This document shows positions 25,147 through 34,209 of a DNA stretch of 64,000 nt, in pieces (the first letter of the stretch is position 1; each line of letters opens with the position of its first letter). The DNA is from Bradyrhizobium lupini. GTDB lineage: Bacteria > Pseudomonadota > Alphaproteobacteria > Rhizobiales > Xanthobacteraceae. Under the pieces are notes generated by a model that searched no databases, had not been told where the DNA came from, and saw only the letters and a list, made by a program, of their open reading frames with translations. The DNA lies in the NCBI RefSeq assembly GCF_040939785.1, contig NZ_CP162553.1, positions 3,844,001-3,908,000 of the forward strand. Reading direction: 5' to 3'. The translations under genes were made by a program, and so were the position numbers.

Positions 25147-25929
25147 CTAGATCTGGCGCTCGACCATCTTGAGCTTGAGCTCGGCGATGGCTTCCGCCGG
25201 GTTGAGGCCCTTCGGGCAGGCCTTGGCGCAGTTCATGATGGTGTGGCAGCGATAGAGGCGGAACGGGTCCTCGAGATTGTCGAGCCGCTCGCCGGTCGCC
25301 TCATCCCGCGAATCCGATACCCAGCGGTTGGCCTGGAGCAGCGCGGCGGGACCGAGGTAGCGCTCGCTGTTCCACCAATAGCTCGGGCAAGAGGTCGAGC
25401 AGCAGGCGCAGAGGATGCATTCATAGAGGCCGTCGAGCTTCTCGCGGTCTTCGTGGCTCTGCTTCCATTCCTTCTGCGGCGTCGGCGAGGTCGTCTTCAG
25501 CCACGGCTCGACCGAAGCGTACTGCGCGTAGAAATTGGTGAGGTCGGGGATGAGGTCCTTCACGACAGGCTGGTGCGGCAGCGGATTGATCTTCACCGCG
25601 CCGTCCTTCACGTCGTGCATCGAGCGGGTGCAGGCCAGGGTGTTCTGGCCGTCGATGTTCATCGCGCAGGAGCCGCAGACGCCTTCGCGGCAGGAGCGGC
25701 GGAAGGTCAGCGACGGGTCGATGTTGTTCTTGATCCAGATCAGGCCGTCCAGCACCATCGGCCCGCAATCATGAGTGTCGACGTAATAGGTGTCGACGCT
25801 CGGAGTCTTGCCGTCGTCCGGATTCCAGCGATAGACGCGGAATTCACGGACCTCAGTCGCGCCCGCGGGCTTCGGCCAGGTCTTGCCGCCTGATATCTTG
25901 GAGTTCTTCGGAAGTGCGAATTCAACCAT
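25147..25929 (-). CDS. sdhB: Succinate dehydrogenase iron-sulfur subunit
   Basis: The 260-residue subunit carries all three cluster motifs. The [2Fe-2S] region is [15 protein letters not shown] with a later Cys (LAC), the [4Fe-4S] motif is [15 protein letters not shown], and the [3Fe-4S] motif is [15 protein letters not shown]. It passes electrons from the FAD of SdhA to quinone in complex II of the TCA cycle. It is the last gene of sdhCDAB on the minus strand and starts 42 bases after the sdhA stop. Full length and intact. Confidence 0.98.
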   Translation of the reverse strand: MVEFALPKNSKISGGKTWPKPAGATEVREFRVYRWNPDDGKTPSVDTYYVDTHDCGPMVLDGLIWIKNNIDPSLTFRRSCREGVCGSCAMNIDGQNTLACTRSMHDVKDGAVKINPLPHQPVVKDLIPDLTNFYAQYASVEPWLKTTSPTPQKEWKQSHEDREKLDGLYECILCACCSTSCPSYWWNSERYLGPAALLQANRWVSDSRDEATGERLDNLEDPFRLYRCHTIMNCAKACPKGLNPAEAIAELKLKMVERQI

Positions 25930-25971
25930 TTCGATAAAGCTTTCGCTGTTCGCTCAGTACACGCGCGCCGT

Positions 25972-27806
25972 TTAGTAAACGCGAGCTTTGGGCGGGATGT
26001 ACTGGACGTCGTTGGTCATGGTGTAGTCGTGAACGGGGCGGTACTCGATCTTGACCTTGCCGGAATCTTCCAGCCAGGCCAGCGTGTGCTTCATCCAGTT
26101 CTTGTCGTCGCGCTCGGAGAAGTCCTCGCGGGCATGCGCGCCACGGCTCTCGGTGCGGTTGGCGGCCGAGTTCATCGTCACCACCGCCTGCGAGATCAGA
26201 TTGTCGAATTCGAGCGTCTCGATCAGGTCGGAATTCCACACCAGCGAGCGGTCGGATACGGCGATGTCGATGATGCCGCGATGGACCTTCTCGATTAGGT
26301 TCTGGCCTTCGCTCAGGATGTCGCCGGTGCGGAACACCGCGCAATTGTTCTGCATGACGTGCTGCATGCCTTCGCGCAGCTTCGCGGTCGGCGTGCCGCC
26401 GGAGGCGTAGCGGTAGTGGTCGAGCCGGCCGAGCGCCAGGTCGGACGAATTCGTCGGCAATTCCGGCTGGCTGGCGTTCGGCGTGAGCTTCTCGGCGAGG
26501 CGCAGCGCCGCGGCGCGTCCGAACACGACGAGGTCGATCAGCGAGTTGGAGCCGAGGCGGTTGGCGCCGTGCACGGAGACGCAGGCGGCCTCGCCGATCG
26601 CCATCAGGCCGGGGATGATGGCGTTGTCGTCGCCGTCCTTCTTGGTCAGGACTTCGCCGTGATAGTTCGTCGGGATGCCGCCCATGTTGTAATGCACGGT
26701 CGGCACAATTGGGATCGGCTCGCGCGTCACGTCGACATTGGCGAAGATCTTTGCGGATTCGAGATGCCCGGCAGGCGTTCGGCCAGCACCGCGGGATCGA
26801 GATGGTCGAGATGAAGGAAGATGTGGTCCTTCTTCTTGCCGACACCGCGACCTTCGCGAATCTCGATGGTCATCGCGCGCGAGACGACGTCACGCGAGGC
26901 CAGATCCTTGGCGGAGGGCGCATAGCGCTCCATGAAGCGCTCGCCCTCGGAGTTGACGAGATAGCCGCCTTCGCCGCGCGCGCCTTCGGTGACGAGACAG
27001 CCCGAACCGTAGATGCCGGTCGGGTGGAACTGCACGAACTCCATGTCCTGCATCGGCAGACCAGCGCGCAGCACCATGCCGCCGCCGTCGCCGGTGCAGG
27101 TGTGCGCCGAGGTGCAGGATGCATAGGCGCGGCCATAGCCGCCGGTGGCGAGGATCACGGTCTGGGCGCGGAAGCGGTGCAGCGTGCCGTCATCGAGCTT
27201 GAGCGCGATAACGCCGCGGCAGGTGCCCTGGTCGTCCATGATCAGGTCGATGGCAAAGAACTCGATGAAGAACTCGGCCGCGTGACGCAGCGACTGGCCG
27301 TACATCGTGTGCAGCATGGCGTGGCCGGTGCGGTCGGCGGCGGCGCAGGTGCGCTGCGCCTGGCCCTTGCCGTAGTCCATGGTCATGCCGCCGAACGGGC
27401 GCTGGTAGATCTTGCCGTCTTCGGTGCGCGAGAACGGCACGCCCCAATGCTCGAGCTCGTAGACCGCCTCGGGCGCGTTGCGCACCATGTATTCGATCGC
27501 GTCCTGGTCGCCCAGCCAGTCCGACCCCTTCACGGTGTCGTACATGTGCCAGCGCCAGTCGTCCTTGTGCATGTTGCCGAGCGACGCCGAGATGCCGCCC
27601 TGCGCCGCGACGGTGTGCGAGCGGGTCGGAAACACTTTGGTGATGCAGGCGGTACGAAGACCGGCTTCGCTGCAGCCGACCACGGCGCGCAGGCCCGCGC
27701 CGCCGGCGCCGACCACGACGACATCATAGGTGTGATCTTCGATCGGATAGGCTTTGCCGTTGGTGGCGGGAGCGCCGTTGCCCTTGCCATTGGTCTCTGT
27801 GGCCAT
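25972..27806 (-). pseudogene. sdhA: Succinate dehydrogenase flavoprotein subunit, interrupted by a single-base deletion
   Basis: Two adjoining frames together give a complete SdhA of about 611 residues. The N-terminal part (27806 to about 26760) has the FAD site [15 protein letters not shown], the SHTVAAQGG histidine loop and [10 protein letters not shown]. The C-terminal part (about 26758 to 25972) starts [28 protein letters not shown] and ends PPKARVY. They join if one base is restored near 26760 (ggattcgag expected as ggattccgag, plus strand). SdhA oxidises succinate to fumarate, and loss would block the TCA cycle. With intact sdhB, C and D around it, a sequencing or assembly error is more likely than a true pseudogene. 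Confidence 0.93.
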
Positions 27807-27810
27807 GGGT

Positions 27811-28227
27811 TTAGACTCCGGAGGAAAGTTTCAGGATCGCGTAGGTCGAGGCGAGCGCCACGGCGAACGAGAAGAAGTTGTTGAGCATGATCGAGATGAG
27901 CTTCAGCTTCTCGTTATGGATGTAGTCCTCGATCACGACCTGCATGCCGATCTTCATGTGCCAGGCGCTGGCGAAGATGAAGAGCAGCAGGATCACCGCG
28001 ATCGGCAGCGAGCCGAGAATCTGTGCGGCGCCGGCCTGGTTGCGGCCGAGCAGCATCATCACGATCACGATCACGGGGATCATCAGCAGCGTCATGGCGA
28101 CGCCGGTGATGCGCTGGCGCCAGAAATCGGAGGTGCCCGAATGCGCCGCGCCGAGATTGCGCACGCGGCCGAGCGGGGTGCGCATGGAGGAGCCCTTCGG
28201 GGCGCCGTGGGATTCGTCGAAACTCAT
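27811..28227 (-). CDS. sdhD: Succinate dehydrogenase membrane anchor subunit
   Basis: The 138-residue protein has three membrane helices ('[23 protein letters not shown]', '[33 protein letters not shown]', '[20 protein letters not shown]') and a haem/quinone-side His in SAWHMKIG. SdhD with SdhC anchors the complex and binds ubiquinone. Its start overlaps the sdhC stop (ATGA, 4 bases), and it ends 4 bases before sdhA, so the operon is tightly packed. The ATG at 28227 fits that overlap better than an upstream alternative. Confidence 0.95.
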   Translation of the reverse strand: MSFDESHGAPKGSSMRTPLGRVRNLGAAHSGTSDFWRQRITGVAMTLLMIPVIVIVMMLLGRNQAGAAQILGSLPIAVILLLFIFASAWHMKIGMQVVIEDYIHNEKLKLISIMLNNFFSFAVALASTYAILKLSSGV

Positions 28228-28622
28228 CGTCCGCCTCCGATCGCGTAGGCGATGATCCAAATGAGGACCGTGAGCACGATGCCGCCGATCAGGGCGCCCC
28301 AGGTCAAGGCCTCGCGCTCATTGGCCTTGAAGCCGTAGCCGAGGTCCCAGACGAAATGCCGGATGCCGCTGAGCATGTGGTGCATCAGCGCCCAAGTGTA
28401 GCCGAACACGATCAGGCGGCCGATGATGCTGCCGGTGAAGGCCTGGACGTGGCTATAGGCGGCGGGGCCGGAGGCCGCCGCAATCAGCCACCAGGCCAGC
28501 AGCAGCGTTCCGGCGTAGAGGGCAATTCCGGTGGCGCGATGGACGATGGAAAGCGCCATCGTCAGGGTCCAGCGGTAGGTCTGAATGTGCGGCGAAAGCG
28601 GTCGTTCGATCCGTGCGGTCAT
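28224..28622 (-). CDS. sdhC: Succinate dehydrogenase cytochrome b556 subunit
   Basis: The 132-residue subunit has the family signature RPLSPHIQTYRW near the N-terminus and the haem-binding HHMLSGIRHFVWD block around residues 85-97. Three membrane helices are visible. It binds haem b and quinone in complex II. It is the first gene of sdhCDAB, and a candidate promoter lies about 65 bases upstream. The ATG at 28622 matches the family N-terminus (MTARIERPLSPHIQ). Confidence 0.95.
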   Translation of the reverse strand: MTARIERPLSPHIQTYRWTLTMALSIVHRATGIALYAGTLLLAWWLIAAASGPAAYSHVQAFTGSIIGRLIVFGYTWALMHHMLSGIRHFVWDLGYGFKANEREALTWGALIGGIVLTVLIWIIAYAIGGGR

Positions 28623-28684
28623 GGGCTTCAATTGCTTTGTTGCGGCCCAGCATGGGGCGCGCGGGGATCGCGAAAGGTCGGCTC

Positions 28685-28713
28685 TATTTACGGAGTCGAT
28701 TTCACCTGCGCAA
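28685..28713 (-). promoter_or_regulatory. Candidate housekeeping promoter for sdhCDAB
   Basis: On the minus strand, TTGCGC, 17 bases, then TAAATA, about 60-90 bases before the sdhC start. This fits a sigma70-like element; no experiment supports it. Confidence 0.35.
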
Positions 28714-29138
28714 TCACCAAATCGCCATAAACCGAACTTGAGTTCAGCTCTAGGCCCTTGATGTAACAAGGCCAATCGTCCGCTTGGTATACCAGGGCGA
28801 TGGCGCACCGTCTAAAGACAGAACACAAATTCATCTCTTGCGGGAGAGCTGCGGCACATTGAAATTACTATTGGAACGGCTCCAAGCTGCCGCGGGCCGC
28901 CCAGGGTTCGAACCAGTCAATTCATGTCACCGAACCGGCAGCGATGGTCGGCGAGCAATCGCCATTTTCCGCCAAGCGCACCGATTTTTCGCGAGACGGG
29001 CGGATATGCGCAACCTGCATCCCACCCCAGACCGGCGATGCGGCGGTCGACCCGACAAATCAGTTCGCCTACAGCTTTCCGGGCAGCCAGTCCGGACGCT
29101 TGTCTCGGAGCCGCTGCGATCGCCGGGGCAGATCAGGG
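28714..29138. other. Gap between sdhC and the TauE gene, no supported gene
   Basis: About 425 bases. A gggttcgaacc string near 28912 recalls a T-loop, but no tRNA cloverleaf forms around it. Some open frames exist, but none resembles a protein I know. It should contain the upstream signals for the plus-strand TauE gene. Confidence 0.5.
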
Positions 29139-30000
29139 GTGATTGCAGGACTTGATATCAAGGAGATCGCCGAGCTCGCGCTGCTGCTGATCGCAACCGG
29201 CGCGCTCTCCGGATTCTTGGCCGGCGTGTTCGGCATCGGGGGCGGCGCGATTCTGGTGCCGGTGTTCTACGAGTGCTTCCGCATCGCCGGTGTGCCGCTC
29301 GATGTGCGCATGCCGCTCTGCATCGGCACTTCGCTCGCCGTCATCATTCCGACCTCGATCCGTTCGTTCCAGGCGCATTACAAGCGCGGCGCCGTCGATC
29401 TTGCGATCCTCCGGGTCTGGTGGCTGCCGATCCTGATCGGCGTCGTCGCCGGCAGCGTGGTCGCGCGTTACGCGCCGGAGCGACTGTTCAAGATCGTGTT
29501 CGTCGCCGTCGCTTGGTCGGCCGCGGTACGGCTGATCTTCGCGCGCGAGAGCTGGAAGCTCGGCGATGATCTGCCGAAGGGCCCCTTAATGCGAGATCTA
29601 CGGCTTCTGCGTCGGCATTTTGTCGACGTTGATGGGCATCGGCGGTGGCCTGTTCTCGAACCTGCTGATGACGTTCTACGGCCGCCCGATCCACCAGGCA
29701 GTGGCGACATCGTCGGCGCTCGCGGTCTTGATCTCGATCCCCGGCGCGCTCGGCTACATCTATGCCGGTTGGCCTGCGGCGGTGAGCTACCCGGCCGTTG
29801 CAGCCCTGCAGGTCCCGTTCGCGCTCGGTTACGTCTCGCTGATCGGCGCGGTCCTGGTGATGCCAATGAGCCTTGTGACGGCACCGCTCGGTGTGAAGGC
29901 TGCGCATGCAATGTCGAAGCGGACGCTGGAAGTCGCGTTCGGGTGCTATCTGTTCATCGTCGGCAGCCGTTTCGTGCTGAGCTTGCTGGGCGGACAGTAG
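29139..30000 (+). pseudogene. TauE/SafE-family permease, frame-shifted near the middle
   Basis: The first part, from a GTG at 29139, shows the repeat signature ALSGFLAGVFGIGGGAILVP and 'MPLCIGTSLAVIIPTSIRS'. After about 29590 the continuation (EIYGFCVGILSTLMGIGGGLFSNLLM ... SLLGGQ) is in a different frame, up to the stop at 29998-30000. Joining needs one base removed, or two added, around ttaatgcgagatc. Both halves have the GxGGG permease repeat, so the intact protein would have about 8 helices. The family exports sulfite, sulfoacetate or similar organosulfur anions. It is divergent from sdhCDAB. As with sdhA, an assembly indel is the likeliest explanation. Confidence 0.85.
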
Positions 30001-30013
30001 GCGCCGCAAATTC

Positions 30014-30101
30014 CGTCATTGCGAGCGAAGCGAAGCAATCCAGGAGTTCTTCCGCGGCGGCAGTCTGGATTGCTTCGTCGCAAGAGCTCCTCGCAATGAC
30101 G
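30014..30101. repeat. Palindromic intergenic element, family B, copy 1
   Basis: 88 bases. The arms are cgtcattgcgagcgaagcga / cgcaatgacg, the inner arms are gcaatccag / ctggattgc, and the centre is ccgcggcgg. It matches 32552-32638 closely. It lies between the convergent TauE gene and the malonyl-CoA synthase gene. Confidence 0.85.
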
Positions 30102-30126
30102 ACGAGAGTTCTGCGAACAACAGCCC

Positions 30127-31656
30127 CTATTTCTTCGCGTAAAGATCCTTGTACGTATCCCGCAGCACGTTTTTCTGCACCTTGCCCATGGTGTTGCGCG
30201 GCAGCTCGTCGACCACGAATACCCGCTTGGGCATCTTGAACTTGGCCAGCCGGCCGTCGAGCGCTTTCAGCACCGCGGCCTCTGTCACATCCGCGTCCTT
30301 GTTGCAAACCAGCACCGCCGTGACGCCCTCGCCGAAATCGGCGTGGGGCACGCCGATCACGGCGGATTCGATCACGCCGGGCATGGCGTCGATCTCGCTC
30401 TCGATTTCCTTCGGGTAGACATTGAACCCGCCGGAGATGACGAGATCCTTGCCGCGGCCGAGAATGTGGACGTAACCCTTGGCGTCAATCTTGCCGAGGT
30501 CGCCGGTGATGAAGAAGCCGTCGTCGCGGAATTCCGCCTTGGTCTTCTCCGGCATGCGCCAATAGCCCTTGAATACGTTCGGGCCCTTGACCTCGATCAT
30601 GCCGATCTCGTCGCGCGGCAGCTCCTTGCCGGTTTCAGGATCGGTGACGCGCACGGACACGCCGGGGAGCGGAAAGCCGACCGCGCCGGGCACGCGCTCG
30701 CCGTCATAGGGATTCGACGTGTTCATGTTGGTCTCGGTCATGCCGTAGCGCTCGAGCACCGCGTGCCCCGTGCGCGCCGACCATTCGCGATGGGTTTCGG
30801 CCAGCAGCGGCGCCGAGCCCGAGATGAACAGCCGCATGTGCTGTGTGGTTTCGCGCGACAGCGCAGCGTTCTGGAGCAGACGGGTATAGAACGTCGGCAC
30901 CCCCATCAGCACCGTGGCACGCGCCATCAGCTTGATGATCAGATCCGGGTCGAGCTTCGGCAGGAAGATCATCGATGCCCGCGCGAACAGCGTCACGTTG
31001 GTCGCCACGAACAGGCCGTGGGTGTGGTAGATCGGCAGTGCGTGGATCAGCACGTCCTTGTCGGTGAAGCGCCAGAAGCCGACGAGCGAGAGCGAGTTGG
31101 ACGTCAGATTGTCGTGGGTCAACATCGCGCCCTTGGAGCGGCCGGTGGTGCCGGACGTGTAGAGGATCGCGGCGAGATCGTCGTTTGCGCGCGGCACCGT
31201 GGTGAATTCGCTGCTCGCCTTGTCGGCGGCGTCCGTCAGCGAGCCCTTGCCGTCCGGCCCGAGCGTCTCGACTTTTGCTTTCACCTTGGCGGCGATGGGG
31301 GCGAGGCCCTCCGCCTTGGAGGGATCGCAGACCACCAGCGAGGGCTCGGCATCGCCGATGAAGTAGTCGAGCTCGTTGAGCGTATAGGCGGTGTTGAGCG
31401 GCAGATAGACTGCGCCGGCCCGCACCGTGGCCAAATACAGCACGACGTTGGCCACGGACTTCTCGACCTGCACCGCAACGCGGTCGCCGGGCTTCACGCC
31501 GCGCGCGACCAGTACATTGGCCATCTGTCCGGCACGGGCGATCAGATCACCATAGCTGATGCGGACCCCGTCATACGTCTCGATCGCGAGGCGCTTCGGA
31601 TCGTCGAGGCCGTCGAACAGGCGGGAAAACAAATTGGCGTTGGCAGCTTGGTTCAT
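30127..31656 (-). CDS. matB: Malonyl-CoA synthase (acyl-AMP ligase family)
   Basis: The 509-residue ANL-superfamily ligase has the AMP-binding P-loop ILYTSGTTGRSKGAML, then ERYGMTETNM, the hinge/adenylation block 'GYFITGDLGK-like' (FFITGDLGKIDAKGYVHILGRGKDLVISGGFNVYPKEIE), and the C-terminal catalytic Lys in ELPRNTMGKVQKN. The close fit to rhizobial MatB, and the malonate-specific family look, suggest it activates malonate (ATP + CoA to malonyl-CoA), useful for dicarboxylates in nodules or the rhizosphere. Other short-chain ligases are possible. The start ATG at 31656 has a strong GAGGAAA ribosome site 6 bases upstream. No matA or matC is adjacent. Confidence 0.85.
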   Translation of the reverse strand: MNQAANANLFSRLFDGLDDPKRLAIETYDGVRISYGDLIARAGQMANVLVARGVKPGDRVAVQVEKSVANVVLYLATVRAGAVYLPLNTAYTLNELDYFIGDAEPSLVVCDPSKAEGLAPIAAKVKAKVETLGPDGKGSLTDAADKASSEFTTVPRANDDLAAILYTSGTTGRSKGAMLTHDNLTSNSLSLVGFWRFTDKDVLIHALPIYHTHGLFVATNVTLFARASMIFLPKLDPDLIIKLMARATVLMGVPTFYTRLLQNAALSRETTQHMRLFISGSAPLLAETHREWSARTGHAVLERYGMTETNMNTSNPYDGERVPGAVGFPLPGVSVRVTDPETGKELPRDEIGMIEVKGPNVFKGYWRMPEKTKAEFRDDGFFITGDLGKIDAKGYVHILGRGKDLVISGGFNVYPKEIESEIDAMPGVIESAVIGVPHADFGEGVTAVLVCNKDADVTEAAVLKALDGRLAKFKMPKRVFVVDELPRNTMGKVQKNVLRDTYKDLYAKK

Positions 31657-31766
31657 GCAAGATTTCCTCGACCGCAAGGCTTGACCGCAACGATCGTCAG
31701 AGGCCGGTCAAAACCGAGGGCTGGATTAGCAAAAACCGCCCCGATGAAGCAACGGAGACAGTTTGC

Positions 31767-32528
31767 ATGACCAAAAACGGGAAACGCGTGGCCTGGGTGA
31801 CAGGCGGGGGCAGCGGGATCGGGGAGGCCGGCGCCGAGGCGCTAGCGGCCGACGGCTGGACGGTGGTGGTCTCGGGCCGGCGCAAGGACGCCCTGGATAC
31901 CGTAGTCGAGAAGATCACCGGGGCGGGCGGGGCCGCCGAGGCCGTCGCGCTGGACGTGTCGGTCGCCGCCGCGGCCCAGAAGGCGGCCGATCAAATCGTC
32001 GCGAAGCATGGCCGGATCGACCTGCTGGTGAACAATGCCGGCATCAATGTCCCCAAGCGGAGCTGGAAGGACATGGAACTGGAGGGCTGGGACCAGCTGG
32101 TCCAGGTCAATCTCAACGGCGTGCTCTATTGCATGCGCGCGGTGCTGCCGACGATGCGCAAGCAGCAGGACGGCTCCATCATCAACGTCTCGTCCTGGGC
32201 CGGCCGCCACGTCTCGAAAATGCCGGGCCCGGCCTACACCACGACCAAGCATGCGGTGCTGGCGCTGACGCATTCCTTCAACATGGACGAATGCGTCAAC
32301 GGCTTGCGCGCCTGCTGCCTGATGCCGGGCGAGGTGGCGACCCCGATCCTGAAGCTGCGCCCGGTGGTACCGAGCGAGGAGGAGCAGGCCAGGATGCTGC
32401 AATCCGAAGATCTCGGCCGCACCATCGCGTTCATCGCGAGCATGCCGGCGCGGGTTTGCATCAATGAACTGCTGATCAGCCCGACGCATAATCGCGGGTT
32501 TATCCAGACGCCGCACAACAGGGATTGA
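31767..32528 (+). CDS. Short-chain dehydrogenase/reductase
   Basis: The 253-residue classical SDR has TGGGSGIGEAG (about 12-22) for NAD(P), NNAGI (about 89-93), and the catalytic Ser/Tyr/Lys set in NVSSWAGRHVSKMPGPAYTTTKHAVLAL, with YTTTK intact. The C-terminal part ('MPGEVATPILKLRPV') is normal. The product is not predictable. It is divergent from the malonyl-CoA synthase gene (110 bases between starts), and the pairing may reflect a shared regulator. Confidence 0.88.
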   Translation: MTKNGKRVAWVTGGGSGIGEAGAEALAADGWTVVVSGRRKDALDTVVEKITGAGGAAEAVALDVSVAAAAQKAADQIVAKHGRIDLLVNNAGINVPKRSWKDMELEGWDQLVQVNLNGVLYCMRAVLPTMRKQQDGSIINVSSWAGRHVSKMPGPAYTTTKHAVLALTHSFNMDECVNGLRACCLMPGEVATPILKLRPVVPSEEEQARMLQSEDLGRTIAFIASMPARVCINELLISPTHNRGFIQTPHNRD

Positions 32529-32551
32529 GCGGCAGGTAGATCGTCGAGGCT

Positions 32552-32638
32552 CGTCATTGCGAGCGAAGCGAAGCAATCCAGCGGTGCATCCGCGGTGGCA
32601 GCCTGGATCGCTTCGTCGCTTCGCTCCTCGCAATGACG
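32552..32638. repeat. Palindromic intergenic element, family B, copy 2
   Basis: 87 bases, near-identical in arms to the copy at 30014 (cgtcattgcgagcgaagcga ... cgcaatgacg), with the centre atccgcggtgg. It follows the SDR gene. Confidence 0.85.
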
Positions 32639-32827
32639 CCCCCCACGGAGAACCACGCACTTAGTTTCACCCATCACAAAGAAGTTTTGTTCGAAACCGC
32701 TTCGCAAACGCTCCCGTAGTTCGAGCCAACGACGGCGCTGCTGCTTCACGCTCACAGGTCGCAGCCACCGTTGTTGCCCACTCGAACGCCGGCAGTCGCC
32801 GGTCACCATCCAATCGGGAGACTCTCC

Positions 32828-33382
32828 ATGTCGAAGCGTATTGCCTATCTCGCTGCTGCCGCGTTCAGTACCCTGGCCATCACCGCGACCGTCGTCGCGC
32901 CCGTCCGCGCCGAGGAAAAGACCGTCATGGTCGGCGGCGCCGCGATGTTCCCGTCCAAGAACATCGTCCAGAACGCGGTCAACTCGAAGGACCACACCAC
33001 GCTGGTGGCGGCGGTGAAGGCGGCCGGCCTGGTGCCGACGCTGGAAGGCAAGGGTCCGTTCACGGTGTTCGCGCCGACCAACGCCGCCTTCGGCAAGCTG
33101 CCGGCCGGCACCGTCGACACTCTGGTGAAGCCCGAGAACAAGGCGACGCTGACCAAGATCCTCACCTACCATGTCGTGCCCGGCAAGCTCGAGGCGTCCG
33201 ACCTCACCGACGGCAAGAAGATGAAGACCGCCGAAGGCGAGGAGCTGACGGTGAAGAAGCAGGACGGCAAGGTCTGGATCGTCGACGCCAAGGGCGGTAC
33301 CTCGATGGTGACGATCTCCAATGTCAACCAGTCGAACGGTGTAATCCATGTGGTCGACACCGTGCTGATGCCGGCGACGTAA
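32828..33382 (+). CDS. Secreted fasciclin (FAS1) domain protein
   Basis: The 184-residue protein has a signal peptide (about 1-32, ...APVRAEEK) and one complete FAS1 domain with both signature boxes: 'GPFTVFAPTNAAFGKLPAGTVDTL' (H1) and 'YHVVPGKLEAS ... NGVIHVVDTVLMP' (YH and H2). FAS1 proteins mediate adhesion or contact. The best-known rhizobial member, Nex18 of Sinorhizobium meliloti, matters for nodulation. A ribosome site (gggag) sits before the ATG at 32828. A strong terminator follows at 33429. Confidence 0.92.
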   Translation: MSKRIAYLAAAAFSTLAITATVVAPVRAEEKTVMVGGAAMFPSKNIVQNAVNSKDHTTLVAAVKAAGLVPTLEGKGPFTVFAPTNAAFGKLPAGTVDTLVKPENKATLTKILTYHVVPGKLEASDLTDGKKMKTAEGEELTVKKQDGKVWIVDAKGGTSMVTISNVNQSNGVIHVVDTVLMPAT

Positions 33383-33428
33383 ACACCGCGCCGTCCGGCT
33401 TCATCCCCGAACCGGATGCGACGAAATG

Positions 33429-33457
33429 GCGAGCCGGGGGTACCCGGCTCGCTTTAT
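33429..33457 (+). terminator. Intrinsic terminator after the fasciclin gene
   Basis: Perfect 10-bp stem gcgagccggg / cccggctcgc with a 4-base loop (ggta), followed by tttatt. Confidence 0.9.
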
Positions 33458-33565
33458 TGTGACCACGATAGCCAGCCGACATGGATTCGATGCCGAACAG
33501 GGCGTAACGAAAGCGGAAGCATCGGCGTATAATTGCTGTCAGACGATGTTCAGGACGGAACCGCC

Positions 33566-34195
33566 ATGTCGAGCCTTACTGTGACCGACGAGCAGGTCAG
33601 CGCCACCCCGGCCAAAGTGATCCAGCCGGCCTGGGTCCGGGTCATGCACTGGATCAACGCTTTCGCCATGATCCTGATGATCCTGTCGGGTTGGCAGATC
33701 TACAACGCCTCGCCGCTGTTCGGTTTCAGCTTTCCGCGCGAGTACACGCTCGGCGGCTGGCTCGGTGGCGGCCTGCTCTGGCACTTTGCGGCGATGTGGC
33801 TGTTGATGATCAACGGCCTTGCCTATCTCGTCACCGGCCTTGCCACCGGCCGCTTCCGGAAAAAATTGCTGCCGATCACCCCATCCGGCGTGCTCCACGA
33901 CGTCAGGGCTGCGCTGACCTTCAAGCTCGGCCATGCCGATCTCTCCGTCTACAATTACGTCCAGCGCGTGCTCTATGCCGGCATCATATTGATCGGCGTG
34001 ATCATCGTGCTGTCGGGGCTGGGAATGTGGAAACCGGTGCAACTGCACTGGCTCGTGTCCCTGTTCGGCGACTATCCGACCGCGCGCTACATCCATTTCT
34101 TCTGCATGGCCGCGATCTGCGCCTTCCTGGTCATTCATGTTTTACTCGCGCTGCTGGTGCCGAAGAGCCTGCGCGCGATGATCATCGGCCGTTGA
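33566..34195 (+). CDS. Membrane cytochrome b561-like subunit (partner of molybdopterin oxidoreductase)
   Basis: The protein is about 209 residues with four main membrane helices. Haem-ligand-like His residues lie in RVMHWINAFAMILMILSGWQIYN and in the late segment RYIHFFCMAAICAFLVIHVLLALLVP. This is the cytochrome b561 / Ni-hydrogenase cytochrome-type fold, used as a quinol-linked partner of molybdopterin proteins. The oxidoreductase gene follows after 14 bases, so together they should form a two-subunit redox system taking electrons from or to quinone. The ATG at 33566 (MSSLTV) is preferred over the one 33 bases upstream. Confidence 0.85.
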   Translation: MSSLTVTDEQVSATPAKVIQPAWVRVMHWINAFAMILMILSGWQIYNASPLFGFSFPREYTLGGWLGGGLLWHFAAMWLLMINGLAYLVTGLATGRFRKKLLPITPSGVLHDVRAALTFKLGHADLSVYNYVQRVLYAGIILIGVIIVLSGLGMWKPVQLHWLVSLFGDYPTARYIHFFCMAAICAFLVIHVLLALLVPKSLRAMIIGR

Positions 34196-34209
34196 GTGGA
34201 GAGAGAGTC

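Noticed and set aside
28890..28960. gggttcgaacc string resembling a tRNA T-loop
   Set aside because: No matching acceptor, D or anticodon stems could be formed around it, so it is not called a tRNA.
28784..29155. 123-residue plus-strand frame before the TauE gene
   Set aside because: No homology I recognise; likely leader sequence or non-coding.
30014..32638. Interpreting the two family B repeats as ends of a transposon or integron cassette
   Set aside because: No transposase, integrase or target duplication is visible; the repeats are themselves complete palindromes found elsewhere.
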